Shown here: positions 43,488 through 52,111 of the stretch, piece after piece
Layout: every line of letters starts with the position of its first letter
Numbering within the stretch: the stretch's first letter is position 1
Source: Bacteroidales bacterium UBA6207
GTDB taxonomy: Bacteria > Bacteroidota > Bacteroidia > Bacteroidales > F082
Assembly (NCBI GenBank): GCA_002421995.1
Contig: DISP01000043.1
Span: forward strand, 1-63,427
DNA length: 63,427 bases
Direction of reading: 5' to 3'
Program-made: the position numbers and the translations under genes
The notes under the pieces: generated by a model
The model's database searches: none
What the model saw: the letters and a program-made list of their open reading frames with translations, nothing else
Told to the model about the DNA's origin: nothing

Positions 43488-45023
43488 ATGTCAATAGCAG
43501 ATAAATTCAAACTTCTTGAAGAAAACAGCCGCATGGCTGAACTTGGTGGTGGCGAAGACCGCATCAGAAAACAGCATGATGCAGGCCGCTTGACCGCACG
43601 TGAGCGATTGATCGAACTCCTTGATCCAAATACATTTGTAGAGGTTGACAAATTTGTGACCCACCGTACCACCGATTTCGACATGGACAAGCAGAAGTTC
43701 CTCGGCGATGGTGTGGTGACCGGCTACGGCAAGATTGATGGCCGCCTGATGTATGTGTTTGCACAGGATTTCACGGTGTTTGGCGGCTCACTCAGCCGCG
43801 CAAATGCTGATAAAATAGTAAAAATCATGGATTTGGCCATGAGGATGGGAGCCCCTGTGATCGGGCTCAACGACTCGGGTGGCGCCCGTATTCAGGAAGG
43901 TGTTGAAAGTTTGGGCGGCTATGCCGATATTTTTTACCGCAATGTGATGTCGTCAGGCGTAATCCCTCAGATATCGGCAATCCTCGGCCCTTGTGCCGGA
44001 GGCGCTGTGTATTCACCAGCCATCACCGATTTTATCATGATGGTTAAAGATACCTCATATATGTTTGTTACAGGTCCGGATGTTATCAAGACGGTGACAC
44101 ACGAAGAAGTGACAAAGGAAGACCTCGGCGGCGCATTCACCCACAATAGCAAGAGCGGTGTGGCGCACCTGATGGCCGAAGACGACAGCCAGGCTATGAT
44201 GATGATTCGCGAGTTGATGAGCTTCCTGCCTTCGAACAATATGGAAGATCCGCCTGTGAAAGTATGCACCGATAACATTTACCGCGAAGACGAAAGCCTC
44301 GATACGATTGTGCCTGACGATCCAAACAAACCTTATGATATGCACGAGATTATCAGCAAGGTGGTGGACGAACATAACTTTTTCGAGATTCAGCCTTATT
44401 ATGCCAAAAATATTATCGTTGGCTTTGCACGTCTTGCCGGAAAACCAGTGGGAATTGTTGCCAACCAGCCATCAGTTTTAGCCGGTGTTCTGGATATTGA
44501 CAGCTCCACCAAGACAGCGCGCTTTGTTCGTTTCTGCGATGCTTTCAATATCCCGCTCATCACTTTTGAAGATGTTCCGGGCTTCCTGCCGGGTACTGTT
44601 CAGGAGTTTGGTGGCATTATCAAGCACGGTGCCAAATTGCTCTATGCTTTTGCCGAAGCTACAGTTCCAAAGATCACAGTTATCACACGAAAAGCCTATG
44701 GTGGTGCCTATGATGTGATGTCGAGCAAGCACATCGGTGCCGACATGAACTTTGCTTTCCCAACAGCCGAAATTGCCGTGATGGGACCTGAGGGAGCAGT
44801 TAACATCATTTACAAGAATAAACTTAGTGAAGAAGAGCGGCAGGAAGCCATTGCCGATTACCGCCGCCGCTTTGCAAGCCCCTACAAAGCTGCTGCCCTT
44901 GGCTATATTGATGAGATCATCTATCCGCGTCAGACAAGAACAAAACTGATACAGGCACTGGAGATGGCCCAAAGCAAAGTGAAATCGAACCCATCAAAAA
45001 AACACGGAAATATTCCGCTGTAA
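43488..45023 (+). CDS. Acyl-CoA carboxylase beta (carboxyltransferase) subunit, propionyl-CoA type
   Basis: 511 residues. It has the two crotonase-like halves of the carboxyltransferase: GGGEDRIRKQHDAGRLTARERI-type start, VIGLNDSGGARIQEG, ILGPCAGGAVYSPA, VPGFLPGTVQEFGGI and KAYGGAYDVMSSKHIGADMNFAFPTAEIAVMGPEGAVNI. It transfers CO2 from biotin to the acyl-CoA. Length and motifs fit PccB/MmdA; propionyl-CoA carboxylation to methylmalonyl-CoA, or the reverse direction, is likely. A terminator ends the operon. Confidence 0.94.
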   Translation: MSIADKFKLLEENSRMAELGGGEDRIRKQHDAGRLTARERLIELLDPNTFVEVDKFVTHRTTDFDMDKQKFLGDGVVTGYGKIDGRLMYVFAQDFTVFGGSLSRANADKIVKIMDLAMRMGAPVIGLNDSGGARIQEGVESLGGYADIFYRNVMSSGVIPQISAILGPCAGGAVYSPAITDFIMMVKDTSYMFVTGPDVIKTVTHEEVTKEDLGGAFTHNSKSGVAHLMAEDDSQAMMMIRELMSFLPSNNMEDPPVKVCTDNIYREDESLDTIVPDDPNKPYDMHEIISKVVDEHNFFEIQPYYAKNIIVGFARLAGKPVGIVANQPSVLAGVLDIDSSTKTARFVRFCDAFNIPLITFEDVPGFLPGTVQEFGGIIKHGAKLLYAFAEATVPKITVITRKAYGGAYDVMSSKHIGADMNFAFPTAEIAVMGPEGAVNIIYKNKLSEEERQEAIADYRRRFASPYKAAALGYIDEIIYPRQTRTKLIQALEMAQSKVKSNPSKKHGNIPL

Positions 45024-45048
45024 TGTCCTGTTTCACTTTCTAGAAAAT

Positions 45049-45073
45049 AAAAGGCGGCATTTGTCGCCTTTTT
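45049..45073 (+). terminator. Rho-independent terminator of the carboxylase operon
   Basis: Stem AAAAGGCG/CGCCTTTT (45049-45056, 45065-45072) with an 8-base loop, followed by a T-rich tail. Confidence 0.82.
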
Positions 45074-45225
45074 GTTTTAATAAAACTCCGGTTTCAAAAT
45101 TAAAAGTTTCCGCAGTGTGAGAATTTAACATGCAGCGGGTTGAATCAGATACCTGATCCGGAATGGTGAAGGGCAAAAAACCGAAGATATTTGAAATAAT
45201 GCCTTATTTTATTGCAAAAGCTTTC

Positions 45226-45233
45226 TATCTTTG
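45226..45233 (+). promoter_or_regulatory. -7 promoter element (TATCTTTG) for the GH30 gene
   Basis: An exact TAnnTTTG match 62 bases upstream of ATG 45296, leaving a long AT-rich leader. Confidence 0.5.
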
Positions 45234-45295
45234 AAAAGAAGTTCATTTTTTTATAAATTATTGACAATTAATTTGTTAGCATTAAATATCCTGCT

Positions 45296-46759
45296 ATGAA
45301 AAATTCGCTTTACCTCCTTGTGGTACTTTTGGCCATCAGTTGTACAAATGGGTCTGTTAAAGAATCACCTAAAACAAATTCTTTTAAAATAGCTGAAAAT
45401 CAGACCGCCAAAGTGTATGTTACTGCCAAAGACAGCGATCTGAGGCTCACACAGTCAGCAGATATTGCTTTCAAAGAATTTGGACAACCTGTCGAAACGC
45501 AGATTTGTGTTTTTGTTGATCCTTCGAAAACATTTCAGGAAATGCTTGGAATTGGTGGTGCAATCACCGATGCAAGTGCAGAAACCTTTTTCAAACTTCC
45601 TAAGGGCATACAACAGCAGGTTCTGGAGGCCTATTTTAGCAGGGAACACGGTATCGGCTACAACCTCATCCGAACAAATATACACAGCTGCGATTTCTCG
45701 AGCGGAAGCTACACCTATGTTGCTGACGGTGATCGGGAGCTCACAACTTTCGACATTTCACATGACAAGCAGTTTAAGTTGCCACTCATCCAAAAAGCAA
45801 TCGCCACTGCAAAAGATAAGGTGACATTTTATGCCAGCCCATGGAGTCCGCCGGCATGGATGAAAGACAACAAAAACATGCTGCAAGGCGGAAAGCTTCT
45901 TCCGGAATTCTACCAAAGCTGGGCGCATTATTATACCAAGTTCATCAAAGCTTACGAAGCCGAAGGCGTAAAAGTGTGGGGAATTACCATTCAAAACGAA
46001 CCTATGGCAAAACAAACCTGGGAAAGTTGTATTTATACTGCAGAAGAAGAGCGCGATTTCCTGAAAAATCATCTTGGACCAGTGATGCATAAAGAAGGAC
46101 TTTCTGATAAAAACATTGTGATGTGGGACCACAACCGCGACCTCATCTACCAGCGGGCCAGCACCTATTTCAATGATCCCGAGGTGCGCAAATATGCCTG
46201 GGGCATAGGTTTCCATTGGTACGAAGATTGGAGTGGCGGCGTTCCTGTTTTTGAAAACATCAGGAGGGTTCAGGAGGCTTTTCCGGAGAAAAAACTCCTT
46301 TTCACCGAAGGTTGTGCCGAGAGTTTTGACTCCACGCGCTACAATGCCTGGGCGCTCGGCGAAGAATACGGACGATCAATGATTCATGATTTCAACAACG
46401 GTGCTGTGGGTTGGACCGACTGGAATATTTTACTCGATGAAACCGGCGGACCCAATCACGTCGGAAACTTCTGTTTTGCACCCATGCATGGCGACACCCG
46501 TTCTGGTGAGCTAATCCTGACAAACTCGTATTATTATATCGGTCATTTCTCGAAATTCATTCAACCTGGAGCAAAGAGAGTGATTGCTTCTCCCAGTCGC
46601 AGCCAGCTCATCACCACTGCATTTCTAAATCCTGACGGAACAACAGTGGTGGTGGTGATGAATGAAAGTGAAAAAGAGACCGACTTTTATTTGTGGGTTG
46701 ATGGTAAAGCTGCACCGGCCAGAAGTCTTGCCCATTCTATTATGAGCTTTGTATTTTAA
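45296..46759 (+). CDS. Secreted GH30 glycoside hydrolase (glucosylceramidase-like)
   Basis: 487 residues. Lipoprotein signal peptide (LLAISC, Cys16). The GH30 barrel has GIGGAITDASAETFF, FYASPWSPPAWMKDN, acid/base Glu235 in TIQNEPMAKQ and nucleophile Glu338 in LLFTEGCAE; the C-terminal beta-sandwich is present. GH30 subfamilies near this form act on beta-glucosides or beta-1,6-glucan; the exact substrate cannot be read. It stands alone with its own promoter. Confidence 0.92.
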   Translation: MKNSLYLLVVLLAISCTNGSVKESPKTNSFKIAENQTAKVYVTAKDSDLRLTQSADIAFKEFGQPVETQICVFVDPSKTFQEMLGIGGAITDASAETFFKLPKGIQQQVLEAYFSREHGIGYNLIRTNIHSCDFSSGSYTYVADGDRELTTFDISHDKQFKLPLIQKAIATAKDKVTFYASPWSPPAWMKDNKNMLQGGKLLPEFYQSWAHYYTKFIKAYEAEGVKVWGITIQNEPMAKQTWESCIYTAEEERDFLKNHLGPVMHKEGLSDKNIVMWDHNRDLIYQRASTYFNDPEVRKYAWGIGFHWYEDWSGGVPVFENIRRVQEAFPEKKLLFTEGCAESFDSTRYNAWALGEEYGRSMIHDFNNGAVGWTDWNILLDETGGPNHVGNFCFAPMHGDTRSGELILTNSYYYIGHFSKFIQPGAKRVIASPSRSQLITTAFLNPDGTTVVVVMNESEKETDFYLWVDGKAAPARSLAHSIMSFVF

Positions 46760-46769
46760 CAATAAGATC

Positions 46770-46804
46770 AAGCTTTGCGGTCTTTTAACCGGCCGCTAAA
46801 GCTT
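46770..46804. repeat. Inverted repeat behind the GH30 gene
   Basis: AAGCTTTGCGG (46770-46780) pairs with CCGC-T-AAAGCTT (46793-46804, one bulged T). No T-run follows, so it may be a terminator-like or mRNA 3'-end hairpin. Confidence 0.4.
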
Positions 46805-46855
46805 AATAGGTTCTTACATAGATTGCTGCCTTCCAACTTTTTAATTGTAGAAAAA

Positions 46856-47263
46856 ATGAAAAGAATGCTTTCGCTCAAAAGAATCCTGCTCTACTGTCTG
46901 ATTGTAACCAATCTTGGCTTTGGATGTAAAAAATCATTTTTAAACAAGCGGCATAAATTCATTGGGGATTACACCTTTGAGGTTAAAGTAGAATGCTCGC
47001 CCAATTGGCCATGTGATACTACTTTTACTTCTGAAGGTTTTGTGGATTATTCTGACGATCCCGAAAAACTTATAATCGTTTACGGCGGTAATTACACGCT
47101 TGAACCCAGAATTGACGATGACTACAACCTGATTCAATCCATTGATCACTATCAAACTGACAGTATCGGCAGGTTTATCAACAAGGACGAAGTTGAATTT
47201 TACGTAAGAACCGGAGGCCTGGGAGCATGGTGCTATGAAAATGTTTACGGGAAGAAAAAATAA
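46856..47263 (+). CDS. Small lipoprotein of unknown function
   Basis: 135 residues from ATG 46856. Lipoprotein signal peptide (VTNLGFGCKK), then a compact beta-rich domain with two Cys residues close together (VECSPNWPCD), likely a disulfide, and a third Cys near the end. No family recognised. The frame stays open upstream to 46775, through the inverted repeat, but these residues precede a proper signal sequence. Confidence 0.7.
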   Translation: MKRMLSLKRILLYCLIVTNLGFGCKKSFLNKRHKFIGDYTFEVKVECSPNWPCDTTFTSEGFVDYSDDPEKLIIVYGGNYTLEPRIDDDYNLIQSIDHYQTDSIGRFINKDEVEFYVRTGGLGAWCYENVYGKKK

Positions 47264-47299
47264 CATCAGTTTCACCGCATTCAGTTCGTCAAACAACAA

Positions 47300-47634
47300 T
47301 CACATGATTAGATATCTGGACAAAGTTCCTTCAGGAGAGTCTTTGCTCGTTTCATTCACGATTTTTTCTACTAACGCAGGATATTTTTTCAGATTCCGAA
47401 TGTATTTTGCACTCTTCATCGCTTTTATCAAACGCTCCAACCTGATGGCGTGAGAATAATCTTTTACTGGTATCGCCAAAAACAACTCCCAATCCGAGGC
47501 AGCTGCCGTAAAACGATGATTGCCATATAAATGCGCGTTGTGGTGAAGTATGCGACCCGGCAAATCTTCGCGACAGCGCCTGTATAAAACCTGCCAAGCT
47601 TTGGACTGAAAATGATATAACAATACGATTCCAT
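47300..47634 (-). pseudogene. Frameshifted GIY-YIG nuclease family gene
   Basis: From ATG 47634 one frame reads MESYCYIIFSPKLGRFYTGA, a good GIY-YIG N-terminus (YxI ... FYTG), then runs on to nonsense and stops at 47464-47466. A second frame continues the family from about 47578 (REDLPGRILHHN, YGNHRFTAAASDWELFLAIP, HAIRLERLIKAMKSAKYIRNLKKYP) to the stop at 47300. One missing base near 47578-47582 joins the two. The longest single open frame begins instead at 47677 and runs through the tRNA terminator, so its first residues are not real. Either a true pseudogene or a sequencing error. Confidence 0.78.
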
Positions 47635-47639
47635 CGTTG

Positions 47640-47674
47640 GTAAATGAAAAAGAGACTGCTCGCGCAGCCTCTTT
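47640..47674 (-). terminator. Terminator of the CAU tRNA
   Basis: On the minus strand AAAGAG-G-CTGC pairs with GCAG-T-CTCTTT across a GCGA tetraloop (one mismatch), followed by TTCATTT. It begins 6 bases behind the tRNA. Confidence 0.75.
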
Positions 47675-47679
47675 CATGT

Positions 47680-47756
47680 TGGTGGGCCCACCAGGGCTTG
47701 AACCTGGGACCTACTGATTATGAGTCAGTTGCTCTAACCAACTGAGCTATAGGCCC
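47680..47756 (-). tRNA. tRNA with CAU anticodon (Met elongator or lysidine-type Ile2)
   Basis: 77 bases with CCA encoded. Acceptor GGGCCTA pairs with TGGGCCC; the D-arm contains AGCTCAGTTGGTTAGAGC; the anticodon loop is CTCATAA (stem ACTGA/TCAGT); the T-arm contains GGTTCAAGCC. The CAU anticodon alone does not separate elongator Met from Ile2 (needs TilS). Confidence 0.93.
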
Positions 47757-47922
47757 TTAAATATTGAACTTCTTTTTTGTAGTAACTCCAAAAGTCGTGA
47801 CAGAAAAACCTGTCAAAAAAAAGTTAGGAATTTTTAACAAGAAAAAGAACAATTCTCTTTTGGAATGAGAGCGCAAAGTTACAACTTTGTATCGGAATTA
47901 TCCAAGTAAAAAATCACACTTC

Positions 47923-48579
47923 ATGAAAACACATCATCCTATACGCAACATCATATTCGACTTCGGCGGTGTCATTCTCGATATTGACCCGGTACTAACT
48001 TTAAATGAACTTAAAACCCTCGGTGTTGAAAACCTTGACATCTTTCAATCACGTGAATTTCAACAAGATGTAATGGAAAAGTTTGAAAGGGGGGTTCTGA
48101 CACCGGAAGTGTTTCGTGACAAAGTTCGCGATTTCGTCGGCATTCCTTTAAGCGATCAGGACATTGATGATGCATGGAATGCTTTGTTGCTTGACATACC
48201 AAAAGAAAGAATCAAGGTGCTTGAAGATGTAAAAAAACACTATCCTATATTCTTGTTAAGCAACTCCAACGAGATACATTATGATGTTTATGTGCGCGAC
48301 TTGCAGCTAAGATTCGGATACCGCGAGTTCGACCAGCTTTTCACAAAGGCATATTTCAGTTTCGATCTTCACATGAGCAAGCCGAATCCTGAAATTTTTG
48401 AGTTTGTGATGTATCAACACAAACTCAAACCTTCGGAAACTCTCTTTGTTGATGATACGCTTCTGCATATTGAAGCTGCAAAATCATTGGGGCTAAAAAC
48501 TTTTCACCTCCAAAAACCAACCCGCGTGCGCGATATGTTTACAGATGGCATCCTGAGGACAGATCTGGATATTCAATAG
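47923..48579 (+). CDS. HAD-superfamily hydrolase (subfamily IA, YihX-like)
   Basis: 218 residues from ATG 47923. HAD motif I IIFDFGGVILDID, motif II FLLSNSN, motif III Lys in SKPNPEIFEF, and motif IV LFVDDTLLHIEAA. Helical cap between motifs I and II. Members remove phosphate from small sugar phosphates or nucleotides in the cytoplasm; the substrate is unknown. Its 3' end overlaps the convergent dusB gene by 41 bases. The frame opens at a TTG at 47887, but the ATG gives the normal start just ahead of motif I. Confidence 0.88.
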   Translation: MKTHHPIRNIIFDFGGVILDIDPVLTLNELKTLGVENLDIFQSREFQQDVMEKFERGVLTPEVFRDKVRDFVGIPLSDQDIDDAWNALLLDIPKERIKVLEDVKKHYPIFLLSNSNEIHYDVYVRDLQLRFGYREFDQLFTKAYFSFDLHMSKPNPEIFEFVMYQHKLKPSETLFVDDTLLHIEAAKSLGLKTFHLQKPTRVRDMFTDGILRTDLDIQ

Positions 48580-49585
48580 ACCCATCCATCTGACTGACTG
48601 GTTGAACACCGTCAAAATAAGCAGCGACTTCGAGTAAAATCTGGTTTAAATCTTCGTATTCAACCGCTTGCATAATTCTTATGCGAAACGGTTTGAAGTT
48701 TGGAAAACCTTTAAAATAATACCCCCAGTGCTTCCTCATCTCCATGAGCGCCTGTCGTTCCCCTTTCCATTCGATTGACTTTTCCAGATGAATTCTCGAA
48801 ATTTCTATTCTTTCGTGAATATCAGGGGGGGCAGAATTGGTTCCATCTTTCAAAAACTGCTTCACTTCTTTGAATATCCATGGGTTTCCGTAGCTGCCAC
48901 GCGCAATCATCAAACCGTCAACACCATAGTTTTCTTTAAATCGCTTCGCCGACGGACCATCCAACACATCGCCGTTTCCGAAAACAGGGATACGCATCCG
49001 TTGATTTTCCTTTACCTTGCCTATTAAGGTCCAATCAGCCGGAACACTTGAACGGGTCGTACGCAAGCGCCCATGAATTGTAATGGCTTGTATTCCAACA
49101 TCCTGAAGTCTTTCTGCAATTTCTACTATGTCTTTGCGATCTTCGTCATAACCAAGTCGTGTTTTAACGGTTACAGGAAGCTTCACAGCTTTAACAACAG
49201 CTTCGGTCATTGCCACCATTTTCGGGATGTTGTTCATGATCCCCGAACCTGCTCCTTTGGATGCAACTTTTTTTACAGGACAACCATAATTAATATCAAT
49301 GATATCAGGTTGGGCTCTTTCTGCATACAAAGCCGCCTGCACCATCGAGTCAATGTCATGTCCGAATATCTGGATGCCAATTGGTCGTTCAAACTCACTG
49401 AAATCGAGTTTTTTAACGCTTTTCGAAGCATCTCTTATGAGTCCTTCTGAAGAAATAAATTCGGTGTACATAATATCAGCACCAAACATCTTGCAAACAT
49501 ACCTGAAGGGAGGATCGCTAACATCCTCCATGGGAGCCAGCAAAATCGGAAACTCTCCAATTGTCAGATTACCTATTTTAATCAA
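48539..49585 (-). CDS. dusB: tRNA-dihydrouridine synthase
   Basis: 348 residues from TTG 49585. TIM-barrel flavoprotein with FPILLAPMEDVSDPPFR, the catalytic Cys in DINYGCPVKKV, VTVKTRLGYDE, AITIHGRLRTTR, and GNGDVLDG ... DGLMIARGSYGNPWIF. It reduces uridines of the tRNA D-loop using FMN and NADPH. No ATG lies between the conserved start IGNLTIGEFPILLAPM and the upstream non-family residues, so a TTG start (TTG ATT AAA ATA) is most likely. It overlaps the HAD gene by 41 bases at its 3' end. Confidence 0.92.
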   Translation of the reverse strand: MIKIGNLTIGEFPILLAPMEDVSDPPFRYVCKMFGADIMYTEFISSEGLIRDASKSVKKLDFSEFERPIGIQIFGHDIDSMVQAALYAERAQPDIIDINYGCPVKKVASKGAGSGIMNNIPKMVAMTEAVVKAVKLPVTVKTRLGYDEDRKDIVEIAERLQDVGIQAITIHGRLRTTRSSVPADWTLIGKVKENQRMRIPVFGNGDVLDGPSAKRFKENYGVDGLMIARGSYGNPWIFKEVKQFLKDGTNSAPPDIHERIEISRIHLEKSIEWKGERQALMEMRKHWGYYFKGFPNFKPFRIRIMQAVEYEDLNQILLEVAAYFDGVQPVSQMDGSIEYPDLSSGCHL

Positions 49586-49653
49586 AATATGAAAATTTAT
49601 AATTCTTATTGTCCGCTGCGCCTTCTTGCACCGAGTGACGACGGCAAAAATAC

Positions 49654-49661
49654 TACTTTTG
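49654..49661 (+). promoter_or_regulatory. -7 promoter element (TACTTTTG) for the CPBP protease
   Basis: An exact TAnnTTTG match 26 bases upstream of ATG 49688. It excludes the in-frame upstream ATG at 49589. Confidence 0.55.
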
Positions 49662-49687
49662 CACATTCACTTCCACAGTCATTAGTT

Positions 49688-50599
49688 ATGATGCGATTGC
49701 AACCCCTATTTAAAGATGCTCCGGCAGGCTTTCAACTGTTTCTTTTTCTGGGATTACTTGTGTTCGGGCTTTTAGCTGGTATGATAACCGGAATGCTTTT
49801 TCTTCACTTCAGTGATGGATTGAGCACTATTTCACTTGTAGATCCGGAAGGTCCGGAAGCACTCAGAGCTGCCCGTATCATGCAAATATGTTCGCAAATA
49901 GGATTGTTCTTTTTTCCGCCCTTTGCCTATGCATTTCTACTAAGCCTTAAGCCTTCAGCGTTTTTGGGAATTAATAAAATAGCGCGCCCCGCCATACTTT
50001 TACCCGCTATACTGTTAATGTTTATCAGCCTGCCAGCTGTACATTTCCTTTCAGAAATCAACAAATCAGTTCATCTCCCCGACTGGCTTTCAAGCCTCGA
50101 AGTATGGATGCAGGATAAAGAAGCACAGGCAGAAAAGTTGACAAACTTTTTCCTGAGTGTGGATACAATTGGCGGGTTGATGATCAATCTGATAATGATA
50201 GCCCTTTTGCCTGCAATGGGTGAAGAGTTGGTTTTTCGTTCGGTTTTGCAGCCTAAATTTATTGGAATTCTAAAAAACCCTCATATTGGAATAATAGCAA
50301 CCGCATTGGTATTCAGCATTATACACATGCAGTTTTATGGATTGCTTCCCAGGTTCATTTTAGGACTTTTTCTGGGCTATTTTTATTATTGGTCTGGCAG
50401 CATACTGGTGCCGGTGGTGATGCACTTAGCAAACAATGGAGCGGCTGTAATCGCTTTTTATCTGCACCACAATCAGGTATCAGCTGTTGCGATGGATGAG
50501 TTTGGAGAGAGTGCATCCTTCATAACAATTCTGCTAAGCGTTGTGTTTTCGCTGTTTCTTGTGCTCTTCGGACGAAGGATTTCAAATTCAGTGAAATAA
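49688..50599 (+). CDS. CPBP-family intramembrane metalloprotease
   Basis: 303 residues with about eight membrane segments. The CAAX-protease/bacteriocin-processing signature is intact: GEELVFRSVLQ (EExxxR), FSIIHMQFYG (H-x-x-x-F) and HLANN. In bacteria these integral proteases process peptides or act in protein-quality or immunity roles; the substrate is unknown. Starts at ATG 49688 or the adjacent 49691; the frame is open upstream to 49589 but that precedes the promoter. Divergent from dusB. Confidence 0.88.
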   Translation: MMRLQPLFKDAPAGFQLFLFLGLLVFGLLAGMITGMLFLHFSDGLSTISLVDPEGPEALRAARIMQICSQIGLFFFPPFAYAFLLSLKPSAFLGINKIARPAILLPAILLMFISLPAVHFLSEINKSVHLPDWLSSLEVWMQDKEAQAEKLTNFFLSVDTIGGLMINLIMIALLPAMGEELVFRSVLQPKFIGILKNPHIGIIATALVFSIIHMQFYGLLPRFILGLFLGYFYYWSGSILVPVVMHLANNGAAVIAFYLHHNQVSAVAMDEFGESASFITILLSVVFSLFLVLFGRRISNSVK

Positions 50600-50630
50600 A
50601 AAACCCGGCAATTTCTTAAAAACTGCCGGG
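50598..50630 (-). terminator. Terminator of the ExbB/ExbD-type operon
   Basis: On the minus strand CCCGGCA pairs with TGCCGGG (50604-50610, 50624-50630) followed by six T residues (50598-50603). It faces the operon, not the CPBP gene. Confidence 0.85.
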
Positions 50631-50650
50631 CTCAGATAGTATTATAAAAG

Positions 50651-51115
50651 CTATTTTGCGATGCCTTTCAGTGTAGAGTAGTTGATACGGAAAGCACTTG
50701 CTTTGCGCAATTCCTGCTTCACATCAGTCACTACTCCCATTTTTGTTTCCTTATGCACTTTTAGCGAAGTAGTAATAAGGTTTCTGTCTGCCTCGTTTCT
50801 TGCTTCTCTTTCTGCAGTAACAAACTCAGGAACATCACTCACTCTGGCATACTGATCATTCAATTGTATACGGGATTCTGTTCCATACAAAGTTGTATTT
50901 GTAGGTGGTCCAATATAAATGTAGCTTACCAATGACTTTTTCTCAAGCTTTTGAATTTCAGTTGCAATAGGTAATTTTACCTTCACACGTAATGAAGTTT
51001 CTCTCATCTGGGTTGTTACCATAAAAAAGAACAAAAGCATAAAAATAATGTCAGGCAAGGAGGATGTACTAATGGCTGGAGTGCCTTTGGTTTTACTTGA
51101 TTTAAACTTTGACAT
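50651..51115 (-). CDS. ExbD/TolR-type proton channel protein
   Basis: 154 residues from ATG 51115. A cytoplasmic N-terminus, one transmembrane helix with the functional Asp (SLPDIIFMLLFFFMVTTQM), then a periplasmic domain. It couples proton flow through the ExbB/TolQ channel to work at the outer membrane, usually with a TonB-like protein. It is the last gene of the operon, 1 base behind the other ExbD, and ends at a strong terminator. The two ExbD proteins differ in sequence, so they are not a recent copy. Confidence 0.9.
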   Translation of the reverse strand: MSKFKSSKTKGTPAISTSSLPDIIFMLLFFFMVTTQMRETSLRVKVKLPIATEIQKLEKKSLVSYIYIGPPTNTTLYGTESRIQLNDQYARVSDVPEFVTAEREARNEADRNLITTSLKVHKETKMGVVTDVKQELRKASAFRINYSTLKGIAK

Positions 51116-51116
51116 G

Positions 51117-51686
51117 TTAATTCCCTCCAATATTTTCAGGTTCTGCTTCCGAAATACGAACAGGTACGGCTTCGTTTATTGCCTCAAGTTTTTCTTTGCT
51201 TAACGAACTCAGTTTTGTACCAAATTTATTCACAGAAAGTTCTTCCTTAATTTCATTAAAGGCCCGCGCAAGTTCATTTTGTACTTGAATGTAAGTATCA
51301 TACGAAGTTCCACGGTCATTTTTCAAAGAAATAACTCCTTTTGATGAATGAAAGCTACCAATAAACTTAATCGTTTGTTCTTCAACTTCAGGATAATTCG
51401 GATCGTCAGGATAATGCGGTGTCATGAATTCTTTTGCAACATCTTTCAAGGTTCTGATGTCACCTGGGACTCCATTAACCAATAACATGTTGTTTTTGTT
51501 AACCAAAACATTTAGCACATTCCTTTCTTTAACCTTCACATTATCGGGCGAATCAACAGGTGGAGGAAGGCGTCGGGTAATTCCCGAGTCAACATCCATA
51601 GTTGTTGTAACCAGAAAAAAGATCAAGAGAAGAAAGGCTATGTCCGCCATTGATCCAGCATTGATTTCAGGTGCGGCTCTTCTCAT
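51117..51686 (-). CDS. ExbD/TolR-type proton channel protein (second)
   Basis: 189 residues. An N-terminal RRAAPEINAGSMADIAFLLLIFFLVTTTM segment, with the channel Asp in the MADIAF sequence of its single transmembrane helix, then a longer periplasmic domain (about 45-189) with an inserted acidic stretch. It sits between the 4-TM protein and the first ExbD. With ExbB/TolQ it would transduce the proton motive force. Confidence 0.9.
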   Translation of the reverse strand: MRRAAPEINAGSMADIAFLLLIFFLVTTTMDVDSGITRRLPPPVDSPDNVKVKERNVLNVLVNKNNMLLVNGVPGDIRTLKDVAKEFMTPHYPDDPNYPEVEEQTIKFIGSFHSSKGVISLKNDRGTSYDTYIQVQNELARAFNEIKEELSVNKFGTKLSSLSKEKLEAINEAVPVRISEAEPENIGGN

Positions 51687-51692
51687 GTTTGA

Positions 51693-52106
51693 TTATTTAA
51701 AGAATTTGTAAACACTCGAAAACATTACAGTTACCAAGGTCAGAATACTAACAACGGTTGTAAAGACGATTCCAAAACTGATCAAAGTTGACTCAGAAGC
51801 CGATATTTGATACTTTTCAAGTTCGAGGGCCGAATAACTGTTCCCTGCAAAAAAGAATGAAATCAATGCAATTACACCAACAATGGCTAAGGTATAAAGC
51901 AGGTTCTTTAGGTTCTTGGGGTGTTGTACGAAGGTGAAAATTGGCGAAATAAGTGAAAATGCTGCAGTCAATATGATCAAAACATATGAAAACTGAATCA
52001 GAACTTCAAATGAATCACTTAAAAAGAAATAGACACCTAATAGTGCACCTAACGCCATTATGGCGTAAAAGCCCCATTTGACATATTTTTCAAAACTGTC
52101 TTGCAT
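51693..52106 (-). CDS. Small four-helix membrane protein in the ExbB/ExbD operon
   Basis: 137 residues with four or so membrane segments (YAIMALGALLGVYFFL, YVLIILTAAFSLIS, LYTLAIVGVIALISFFFAG, IVFTTVVSILTLVTVMF). No enzymatic motif is seen. It lies between the ExbB and ExbD genes with 5 and 6 base gaps, so it likely belongs to the same membrane machine. I believe such a small protein recurs in this operon in other Bacteroidota, but cannot check that here. Confidence 0.82.
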   Translation of the reverse strand: MQDSFEKYVKWGFYAIMALGALLGVYFFLSDSFEVLIQFSYVLIILTAAFSLISPIFTFVQHPKNLKNLLYTLAIVGVIALISFFFAGNSYSALELEKYQISASESTLISFGIVFTTVVSILTLVTVMFSSVYKFFK

Positions 52107-52111
52107 GGTTA

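Noticed and set aside
45094..45113. Third copy of the 3'-flank repeat after the carboxylase terminator
   Set aside because: Only about 13 bases resemble the block in the reverse direction, and the second block is absent; too short to claim.
47300..47677. The 125-codon frame read as one protein beginning MKEAARAVSFSF
   Set aside because: Its first residues translate the tRNA terminator hairpin. The true GIY-YIG N-terminus lies in another frame from 47634.
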